Below are positions 9,385-16,470 of a stretch of 33,317 bases of DNA, one piece after another. Numbering within the stretch: position 1 is the stretch's first letter; each line of letters opens with the position of its first letter. The DNA is from SKVR01 sp041642035 (GTDB lineage Bacteria; Bacteroidota; Bacteroidia; Bacteroidales; UBA7960). The notes beneath the pieces were generated by a model that searched no databases, had not been told where the DNA came from, and was given only the letters and a program-made list of their open reading frames with translations. The position numbers and the translations under genes were made by a program. The DNA lies in NCBI GenBank assembly GCA_041642035.1, contig JBEPXC010000012.1, forward strand, positions 1 through 33,317. Direction: 5' to 3'.

Positions 9385-10848
9385 ATGACAAGGAAGATAA
9401 AGGGAATATTGACTTTAATGGGTAGTGTATTCTTATTGCTTCAAAATGCCTTTAGTCAAAATCATACTAAACTAAATTTTCTGTTTGTTTTGGTAGATGA
9501 CTTAGGATATATGGATGTTGGCTGCAATAATCCGGAAACCTTTTATGAAACACCTAATATCGATCAGTTGGCTGAACAGGGTGTTCGTTTTACAAATGCT
9601 TATGCTGCCAGTCCGGTTTGCAGCCCAACAAGGGTTAGTATTTTATCAGGAAAATATCCTTCCCGCCTGGCAACGACAAACTATTTTGGAGCGCCGCAAC
9701 CGGAAACCTGGAATCGAAATACTCCATTATTACCAGCATCATATGTTGAACATTTACCGGAAGATGAGTTTACATTGGCGGAAGCTTTGCAAGAAGCCGG
9801 TTACCCAACTTTCTTTACCGGTAAATGGCATTTAGGTCAGGCTGGATGTTGGCCGGAAAACCATGGTTTCGACATAAACAAGGGTGGTTGGACGGCAGGT
9901 GGTCCTTATGGAGGGAATAAATATTTTTCACCCTATGGTAATCCACGCCTGGAAGATGGGCCGGAGGGTGAACATCTGCCCGACCGATTGGCAACAGAAA
10001 CAATTCAGTTTATAGAGGATAATGCTGATAAGCCCTTTCTTGCTTACCTTTCATTTTACTCCGTGCATACTCCTCTTATGGGCAGAAAAGATTTGGTTGA
10101 AAAATACAGAAAGAAAAAAGACTCGCTGTCATTTTCTGGTCCTAAATGGGGCCATGAAGGTTCTCGTAGGTTGCGGATGGTTCAGGATCATGAAATTTAT
10201 GCCTCAATGGTTGAAGCAGTGGATCTGGCTATAGGAAGGGTGTTAGATAGACTTGATGAGCTTGATATCGCCAATAATACGGTTGTAATTTTCTTTTCGG
10301 ATAATGGCGGATTATCAACCTCCGAAGGGCATCCAACAAGCAACTTGCCACTGCGGGCCGGGAAAGGTTGGCTCTATGAAGGTGGAATCCGGGTACCTTT
10401 GATTATTAAGTGGCCATTATCTGTTAAAGGGGGAATTAGGGAGAAAACACCCGTTATTAGTAATGATTTTTATCCAACTATTCTCGAGATGGCCGGTCTA
10501 ACGCAAAAACCAGGACAATATATAGATGGGGTTAGCTTAATTTCCTTGCTAAAACAGGAAGAAATTCCCGATCGGGAAGCCCTGTTTTGGCATTATCCGC
10601 ACTATGGAAATCAAGGAGGGAAACCAGGAGCTGCTGTGCGTAAAGGTAATTTCAAGTTAATAGAGTATTTTGGGGAAGATACAGTGGAGCTTTATGACCT
10701 TAATGATGATGTTGGTGAGTCTAAAGATCTATCATCATTAATGCCAGAAAAAGTGGATGAGTTGAAATTTATATTGCACAATTGGCTGGATGAAACGAAT
10801 GCCAGGTTTCCATCGAAGAATATAGAATTTGATCCGAATAGTCCATAG
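9385..10848 (+). CDS. Sulfatase, Cys-type formylglycine, arylsulfatase A-like
   Basis: A 487-residue secreted S1-type sulfatase with a signal peptide of about 24 residues ending A-F-S-Q. The metal-binding start is V-D-D-L-G-Y (D38, D39). The active-site signature is C79-S-P-T-R with L-S-G-K downstream, so Cys79 should be converted to formylglycine. G-K-W-H-L-G at 146-151, S-D-N-G-G at 305-309 and G-K-G-W-L-Y-E-G-G-I-R-V-P around 326-338 complete the fold. Conversion needs an anaerobic-type or other sulfatase-maturing enzyme, which is not in this window. It differs clearly from the second sulfatase at 14838 in the metal motif (D-D versus D-Q-Q) and in the inserts, so the two probably remove sulfate from different positions or sugars. 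The likely location is the periplasm. Confidence 0.94.
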   Translation: MTRKIKGILTLMGSVFLLLQNAFSQNHTKLNFLFVLVDDLGYMDVGCNNPETFYETPNIDQLAEQGVRFTNAYAASPVCSPTRVSILSGKYPSRLATTNYFGAPQPETWNRNTPLLPASYVEHLPEDEFTLAEALQEAGYPTFFTGKWHLGQAGCWPENHGFDINKGGWTAGGPYGGNKYFSPYGNPRLEDGPEGEHLPDRLATETIQFIEDNADKPFLAYLSFYSVHTPLMGRKDLVEKYRKKKDSLSFSGPKWGHEGSRRLRMVQDHEIYASMVEAVDLAIGRVLDRLDELDIANNTVVIFFSDNGGLSTSEGHPTSNLPLRAGKGWLYEGGIRVPLIIKWPLSVKGGIREKTPVISNDFYPTILEMAGLTQKPGQYIDGVSLISLLKQEEIPDREALFWHYPHYGNQGGKPGAAVRKGNFKLIEYFGEDTVELYDLNDDVGESKDLSSLMPEKVDELKFILHNWLDETNARFPSKNIEFDPNSP

Positions 10849-11008
10849 TCCGTTAAATTTTACGTGGCTATAGCCAGCTAAATTCACCTTTTTTACATTT
10901 TTATTTTCCGAAGAGGGCTTAATTAATCAATTATTAATGCCGAATTAATTGGCCTGGAGTTTCTTTGCAGTGTTGTTTTGTATTAATAGTACGTAATAAA
11001 TTATTTAA

Positions 11009-13273
11009 ATGAAAAATCAAATCTTTATTTTAATGCTCCTGGCATTGGTGCAATTTTCTTGTTCTTCAACTCAGGAAATGGAACTTACAAAACATGTAGA
11101 CCCCTTTATTGGCACCGATGAACATGGTCATACCTACCCTGGCGCCGTTTTGCCCTTTGGGATGGTCCAGTTAAGCCCCGACACCAGGCTTTTGGGATGG
11201 GATGCATCTTCAGGTTATCACTATTCCGATTCATCCATACTGGGATTCTCGCACACCCATTTAAGTGGAACGGGGATAGGTGATTACGGCGATATTCTTT
11301 TTATGCCTGTTACAGGCAATCCGGGGATTCTTCAGGGAGATGAAGAAAATCCTGATAGCGGATACCGCTCCAGGTTTATGAAAAGCTCCGAAGTGGCTTC
11401 ACCGGCTTATTACAGGGTTTTTCTCGAAGACTATGATATAGATGTGGAACTTACGGCTACAACCCGCAGTGGATTCCATCGGTATACCTACCCGGAACAA
11501 TCGGAAAAGGGGCTTATAATTGACCTGGACCATACCATTCATGGTCATCGGAATTTCCCGGGTGAAATCAGGATTGTTAACGATCATGAAATTGAGGGTT
11601 TAAAACACACTAAAGGATGGGCTCAGGACCACAGGGTGTATTTCCGGGTGGTTTTTTCCGAGAAATTTGACGCCGTTCTTTACTCCGACAACGAGGTTGT
11701 ATCAGATGCTACAGAAGTTACTGGACGGAATGTAAAGGCGAAGCTTTCTTTTACCGATTCACAGAGTGAAGTGGTTACTGCAAAGGTTGCCATTAGTGCA
11801 GTTGATTATGAGGGAGCAGATAAAAACCTGAAGGCAGAGGCCATAGACAAATCATTTGATGAAGTTGTGAAAGATGGAAAAAGGGCATGGAATGAGCAAC
11901 TTTCTAAAATTAACGTGGAGTCTGATTCAGAGCCTGACCTTACGGTGTTTTATACAGCCCTGTATCGGGCCAGTTTAGCCCCTCATGTATTTAATGATGT
12001 GGATGGCAGATACCGGGGCCAGGATTTGCAAGTGCACCATTCCGACAAACCCTATTATACTGTTTATTCATTGTGGGATACTTACCGGGCCTTGCATCCC
12101 TTATTTACCATTATTGACCCTGATTTCAACCAGGATCTGATAAGGGTATTGCTTAAAAAGTATCAGGAGGGTGGCATTTTACCCATGTGGGATTTAGCCA
12201 GTAATTATACTGGTACCATGATTGGATCTCATGCGGTTTCAGTAATTGCCGATGCATATATGAAAGGCGACAGGAATTTTGACGCCGAACTGGCGCTTGA
12301 AGCCATGATTCATGCTGTTACTTATGATACTATTACCCCCATTCTTTATGACGGGACTGCCTCTCACGCCAACCTTATGACTAAAGCCAAGCGGTATCTT
12401 GATGAATATGGATACGTACCTTGCGATTTAGAGGGTGCTTCCGTATCTAAGGGTCTTGAGTTTGCCTATAACTTTTGGTGTATTGCCAGGATGGCTGAAG
12501 AAATGGGTAAAGATAATATAGCCAATGAATATTATGAGAAATCGCAAAGTTATCATCACTACTTCGACAGCGAAACAGGATTTATGCGGGGTAAAAAACA
12601 GGATGGGAGTTGGTCTGAGCCATTCGACCCCCGCCATTCGGCACATTGGAAAACGCCCTATGTGGAAGGTAATGCCTGGCAATGGAATTGGTACGTGCCT
12701 CATGATATTGAAGGAATGATTAATTTGCACGGCGACATTGACCAATTTGGGGATAAGATGGATTCTCTTTTTACTGTGTCATCAGAATTGGTTGGAGAAG
12801 AAGTCTCTTCTGATATTTCAGGTCTTATTGGACAATATGCCCATGGGAATGAACCCAGTCACCATATTATATACCTGTTTAACTATGCGGAACGTCCATG
12901 GAGAACACAGGAACTGGTAGACCAGATACGGGATGAGTTTTATACCGACCAGCCCAATGGACTGCCCGGAAATGAAGATGTTGGGCAAATGTCTGCCTGG
13001 TATATTTTCAATGCCATGGGATTCTATCCGGTGGCCCCTGGCGATAACAGGTACCTTATTGGAAAACCCAGTTTCGGGAAAGTAGAGATACCCTTAGGAG
13101 ACAAAATATTTACCGTTATCGCCAATAATCTATCAGAAGATAACAAATATGTTCAGACAGTATACCTTGATGGGGTGAAATTAACCCGTTCTTATATTAT
13201 GCACGATGACATTACCTCAGGGAAAACACTAACATTTGATATGGGACCAGAGAAAGTTATTTTTTGGAAATAG
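11009..13273 (+). CDS. GH92 alpha-mannosidase, canonical, lipoprotein
   Basis: 754 residues. The signal is of lipoprotein type (Q-F-S-C, Cys18). The N-terminal domain has the canonical GH92 blocks: D-P-F-I-G-T (31-36), H-G-H-T-Y-P-G-A-V-L-P-F-G (39-51), G-Y-H-Y-S-D (69-74) and H-L-S-G-T-G (84-89). The (alpha/alpha)6 half has E553 in E-G-N-A-W, N-E-P-S-H-H (Glu615) and G-N-E-D-V-G-Q-M-S-A-W (N655-D657). This set is typical of characterised Bacteroides exo-alpha-mannosidases acting on mannan or N-glycans; which alpha linkage is cut cannot be read reliably by eye. It probably acts in the periplasm, or on the outer face if the lipid-anchored protein is flipped out. It follows the first sulfatase by 160 bp. 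Confidence 0.96.
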   Translation: MKNQIFILMLLALVQFSCSSTQEMELTKHVDPFIGTDEHGHTYPGAVLPFGMVQLSPDTRLLGWDASSGYHYSDSSILGFSHTHLSGTGIGDYGDILFMPVTGNPGILQGDEENPDSGYRSRFMKSSEVASPAYYRVFLEDYDIDVELTATTRSGFHRYTYPEQSEKGLIIDLDHTIHGHRNFPGEIRIVNDHEIEGLKHTKGWAQDHRVYFRVVFSEKFDAVLYSDNEVVSDATEVTGRNVKAKLSFTDSQSEVVTAKVAISAVDYEGADKNLKAEAIDKSFDEVVKDGKRAWNEQLSKINVESDSEPDLTVFYTALYRASLAPHVFNDVDGRYRGQDLQVHHSDKPYYTVYSLWDTYRALHPLFTIIDPDFNQDLIRVLLKKYQEGGILPMWDLASNYTGTMIGSHAVSVIADAYMKGDRNFDAELALEAMIHAVTYDTITPILYDGTASHANLMTKAKRYLDEYGYVPCDLEGASVSKGLEFAYNFWCIARMAEEMGKDNIANEYYEKSQSYHHYFDSETGFMRGKKQDGSWSEPFDPRHSAHWKTPYVEGNAWQWNWYVPHDIEGMINLHGDIDQFGDKMDSLFTVSSELVGEEVSSDISGLIGQYAHGNEPSHHIIYLFNYAERPWRTQELVDQIRDEFYTDQPNGLPGNEDVGQMSAWYIFNAMGFYPVAPGDNRYLIGKPSFGKVEIPLGDKIFTVIANNLSEDNKYVQTVYLDGVKLTRSYIMHDDITSGKTLTFDMGPEKVIFWK

Positions 13274-13343
13274 CAAGGGTCGATTTTTAGTAAGGCCTGT
13301 CTGTAAAGTCAGAAAAGCGCACATAATTCAAGTGTCTGTTCAG

Positions 13344-13375
13344 AAGGTTTCGTAACACAACAAACGGAACCTTTT
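13344..13375 (+). terminator. Weak hairpin in the spacer between GH92 and the beta-helix gene
   Basis: AAGGTTTCG (13344-13352) pairs with CGGAACCTT (13365-13373), including one G-T wobble, and is followed by only two further T bases. It could be a weak terminator or processing site between the lipoprotein GH92 and the beta-helix protein. Confidence 0.3.
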
Positions 13376-13419
13376 GGACTGATACCATTTAGTTTTAGTT
13401 TGTTTAATACCAATAGGTT

Positions 13420-14664
13420 ATGAGAAAATTGGGCTTATTCTTTTTATTCTTACTGCCATGTCTTATGGTTGGTAATGCTATGGCCACCGGAATGAGAAGT
13501 ATTCAGGAGTTTGGGGTCAGATCAGATAACAGTCCCGCCCTTAATAAAGAGAACCTGCAGAAAGCCATTGACTGGGCCTCTCTTTCAGGAGCTGCATTAT
13601 TCGTAGAGCCCTCTGAAGATCCTTATCCAATAGATGGTGGGATCCATTTAAAGAAGAATGTTTCTCTGGTGGGCGTTCATGGACCTACTCCCCGGGGCAC
13701 TGTTCATCCGACAAAAAGGCAACCGGTAGGAAGTGTTTTTGCCATTACCGATAAAGACCAGGTTTTTATTACCGTATACACGGCAACGCAAATCAAGGGT
13801 ATTCAATTTTGGTATCCCGAGCAAACCATTGATGACCCTCAGGCAATCATCGCGTATCCACCTACCATACAGGTGGCTCAGACAGAAAACGCCCAGGGCG
13901 TTTATCTTTCCTGTTTAACCTTTTATGGTGAGTATGTAGCGATGGATTTTAATGCCTCGCAGGGATATGCTTGTGAATTAATGACTTTTGAGCACTGTTA
14001 TGGCTACCCCTTAAGCGGTGAATTCATAAAGATTGATTATTGTTATGATATTCCCCGAATTCTTCATTGTCATGTAAATCCGGCGATACAGCGATTTATT
14101 AAAGGTCAGGTAAAAAAAGAGGTGGTAGATGCAGTTATTGCCAGAAAGACCTTCTCTTACATCATCAATCATACCGACAACGCACAACTTATTGATGTTT
14201 TTACCTTTGGCGTCTATGGCGGGGTTTATTTGGGTGAGCAAACCTATGGTCAGCTTACCAATTTTAACCTGGACTGTGTGGCTGTTGGGATTCATAAAAA
14301 AGGGGCCAATACAAAAAACCGCAACTGGATGATTGCACAGGGCTCAATTATAGCCAATACGGGCGAAAACGTCGAGAATATTCACCCCATAATAGTTGAA
14401 GGACAGGGGCATACTTCTATAAGTAATGTAGAGGCCTTTTCGGGACCCAACAGAGCATTAACTACAGTGCCTGAAAATCAATCCTGGGACTATATGCTGG
14501 TAAAAGGAGATGAAAAACTAACCATTACTGTTATGGGAAGCAGAATGCGCGATTATATGTCGGATAATCCTTTTACTGTGGAAAATAACAAAGCTGTAAT
14601 TCAGGTTATTGGGGGAATTGATAAAGAGGAGAACCCTTATAATAAAATAATTTTCAATGATTAA
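13420..14664 (+). CDS. Secreted right-handed beta-helix protein (pectate-lyase-3-like), function unknown
   Basis: 414 residues with a clear signal peptide ending near A-M-A (about 22). After it, R-S-I-Q-E-F-G-V-R-S-D followed by an A-I-D-W-A segment is the typical opening of the pectate-lyase-3/GH28-related beta-helix fold, in which a short strand leads into an alpha-helical N-cap. The rest consists of short beta segments rich in I, V, N and G, as expected for a parallel beta-helix. There is no sorting domain, so it should be periplasmic or released. I see no convincing catalytic set (no paired GH28 aspartates, no lyase Lys/Arg pattern). It could be a lyase, epimerase, glycosidase or binding protein. 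It lies between a GH92 and a sulfatase and is probably read with them unless the weak hairpin at 13344 stops transcription. Confidence 0.75.
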   Translation: MRKLGLFFLFLLPCLMVGNAMATGMRSIQEFGVRSDNSPALNKENLQKAIDWASLSGAALFVEPSEDPYPIDGGIHLKKNVSLVGVHGPTPRGTVHPTKRQPVGSVFAITDKDQVFITVYTATQIKGIQFWYPEQTIDDPQAIIAYPPTIQVAQTENAQGVYLSCLTFYGEYVAMDFNASQGYACELMTFEHCYGYPLSGEFIKIDYCYDIPRILHCHVNPAIQRFIKGQVKKEVVDAVIARKTFSYIINHTDNAQLIDVFTFGVYGGVYLGEQTYGQLTNFNLDCVAVGIHKKGANTKNRNWMIAQGSIIANTGENVENIHPIIVEGQGHTSISNVEAFSGPNRALTTVPENQSWDYMLVKGDEKLTITVMGSRMRDYMSDNPFTVENNKAVIQVIGGIDKEENPYNKIIFND

Positions 14665-14837
14665 CGGTGGCTACTGGCAAAGGCCTGATGTCTTTGATGC
14701 ATGCCGACCTGAATTCATTATCAACCTCATTCCTTGAAATTGGCTGCAAAAAGCATACATTTGGAAAATTGAAAAGGAATGGCTTTTGTTGAGCGTGTAG
14801 ATAAGACTAAAGCAATTATAATCTTAAATAAAATATT

Positions 14838-16439
14838 ATGTTTAAGCAGAGCTCCTTTAAAAATATTTTTCTGGCAACTTTTTGTATTGGTGCTTCACTC
14901 CATTCAGTGGCCGAAGCCCCCAGGAAAAACTTACTGTTCATACTGACAGATCAGCAGAGCTATGATGCGCTGAGCATCGCGGGTAATACAATCCTTAAAA
15001 CGCCCAATATTGACCGGCTTGCCAGGCAAGGAGCCTTTTTTCAAAACGCCTATACCCCGCAAGCCGTATGTGGCCCGGCCCGGAGCTGCATCTTAACAGG
15101 ACATTCTGCTGAAAATACGGGGATTACCACCAACACGGTATACTTCGATTGCGACTCAACCGCTATGTCCATGCCCACCTTTGATGAAATACTGACAGAA
15201 CTTGGTTATCGTTCTGAATACTATGGCAAGTGGCACTCCAGTTCTTATCGTGCTCCCAAAGCATATAAAAACCCGGTACAATATGCTTCCAATGGACAGT
15301 GGATATTTGGCCCGGGGGGGCAGGCGCATATGTATCATGGCTACCTGCAACAAAATGCGATTAAACCCATGTTGCAGAAGGGTGAGTTTATTGAAAATAT
15401 GTCCAGATTTCCTTATATACCTGATCCTATTGACCGGTTTTATGGCATGACGATGCAGGAGTTGAAGGCCAATGATTTAAAACCTGTTCAGCCTGATCAA
15501 CACGGTAAACTTCGAATGGATAAGGAGCATACCCTCACTGCATTCCAGGCAAAACAAACTCTCGAAGCCATTGAACGACTGAAGGATACAACTTTTAGCA
15601 TCACTCTTTCCCTGCACTATCCGCATTCACCCATAACACCTGCCGAGCCTTATTACAGCATGTATCCGCCTGAGGAGATGATTCCCCCGGTTAGTATTGC
15701 CGATAGGATGCAAAATTCACCCTATCAAAGCACCAATGGCAGGCAAAGACTCTCTGAGTATGCCAACACAGAGAAAATAAAATATATGATTTCCAATTAT
15801 TACGGACTTATAACAGAGATAGATGATTGGGTGGGCAAGATACTGGATAAACTCGAAGAGCTAGGACTGGATGAGAATACGATGGTTATTTTTGCCAGCG
15901 ACCATGGCGAAATGCTTGGAGCTCATGGTATGCGCGAGAAGAATGTTTTCTATGAAGAATCATCTCATATTCCATTAATCATGAGATTGCCCGGCGAAAT
16001 AGAAGCTGGAACCACCGTTGACGGTTATGTTTCTCTTATTGATCTGTTCCCTACCATTTTGGATTATCTCAACGTTGCTGAACATCCTTCTGATGGCGTA
16101 AGTCTTCGGGGTCTGATGGAAGGAACGGATACCACTCATGGGGAGTATGTAGTAACAGAATGGGATTTTAGAGGTCCAGTGGCACCCAATTATATGATCC
16201 TTAAAGATGGCTGGAAGCTTATGATTCCTTATACCAAAGATTCGCCGGTTTTGAATGCTTTATACGATTTAAATACCGACCCCTATGAGATGTATAACCT
16301 GATAGGCAACAACCCAAAGGCGGATAAGTATAAAGAAAAGGCCGAAGAATTGCGTACCAGTCTTCTGGAATGGCTGCAAAAGACCAATTCCAGGCATTAT
16401 GATGGGGTTGCTGCCCGCATCCTGGTTGATGAACATTAA
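14838..16439 (+). CDS. Sulfatase, Cys-type formylglycine, D-Q-Q subfamily
   Basis: A 533-residue secreted S1-type sulfatase. The N-terminus carries a signal peptide (about 1-25, S-V-A-E-A region). The first metal motif is L-T-D-Q-Q (D38, Q39). The formylglycine signature is C78-G-P-A-R followed by I-L-T-G-H. G-K-W-H is at 130-133, S-D-H-G-E at 354-358, and an E-K-N-V-F-Y-E-E-S-S-H-I-P segment near 367-379 is typical of glycosaminoglycan- and algal-type sulfatases with a Q-for-D second ligand. It has longer central inserts than the sulfatase at 9385. Its stop is only 31 bp from the GH71/99-like gene, so the two are almost certainly co-transcribed. The sulfated substrate is unknown; desulfation of mannan oligosaccharides is inferred from context. 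It also needs a maturase not seen here. Confidence 0.94.
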   Translation: MFKQSSFKNIFLATFCIGASLHSVAEAPRKNLLFILTDQQSYDALSIAGNTILKTPNIDRLARQGAFFQNAYTPQAVCGPARSCILTGHSAENTGITTNTVYFDCDSTAMSMPTFDEILTELGYRSEYYGKWHSSSYRAPKAYKNPVQYASNGQWIFGPGGQAHMYHGYLQQNAIKPMLQKGEFIENMSRFPYIPDPIDRFYGMTMQELKANDLKPVQPDQHGKLRMDKEHTLTAFQAKQTLEAIERLKDTTFSITLSLHYPHSPITPAEPYYSMYPPEEMIPPVSIADRMQNSPYQSTNGRQRLSEYANTEKIKYMISNYYGLITEIDDWVGKILDKLEELGLDENTMVIFASDHGEMLGAHGMREKNVFYEESSHIPLIMRLPGEIEAGTTVDGYVSLIDLFPTILDYLNVAEHPSDGVSLRGLMEGTDTTHGEYVVTEWDFRGPVAPNYMILKDGWKLMIPYTKDSPVLNALYDLNTDPYEMYNLIGNNPKADKYKEKAEELRTSLLEWLQKTNSRHYDGVAARILVDEH

Positions 16440-16445
16440 TTATTA

Positions 16446-16463
16446 AAGCGCGTTAACACGCTT
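16446..16463. repeat. Imperfect 18-bp palindrome in the sulfatase/GH99-like spacer
   Basis: The 31-bp spacer contains AAGCGCGTTAACACGCTT, which is symmetric except for one C/A pair. It lies 8 bp before the GH99-like start codon. It could form a small hairpin in the mRNA (processing or translation control) or be a protein-binding site. It has no T-run, so it does not look like a terminator. Confidence 0.4.
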
Positions 16464-16470
16464 CATCCTT

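Noticed and set aside
10865..10876. Palindrome TGGCTATAGCCA after the first sulfatase
   Set aside because: The possible stem is only four base pairs with a TATA loop, and the T-run begins about 12 bases later, so terminator function is unconvincing.
14728..14781. CATTCCTT/AAGGAATG inverted repeat before the second sulfatase
   Set aside because: Eight-base arms with a 38-base loop and no other supporting signal; likely chance.
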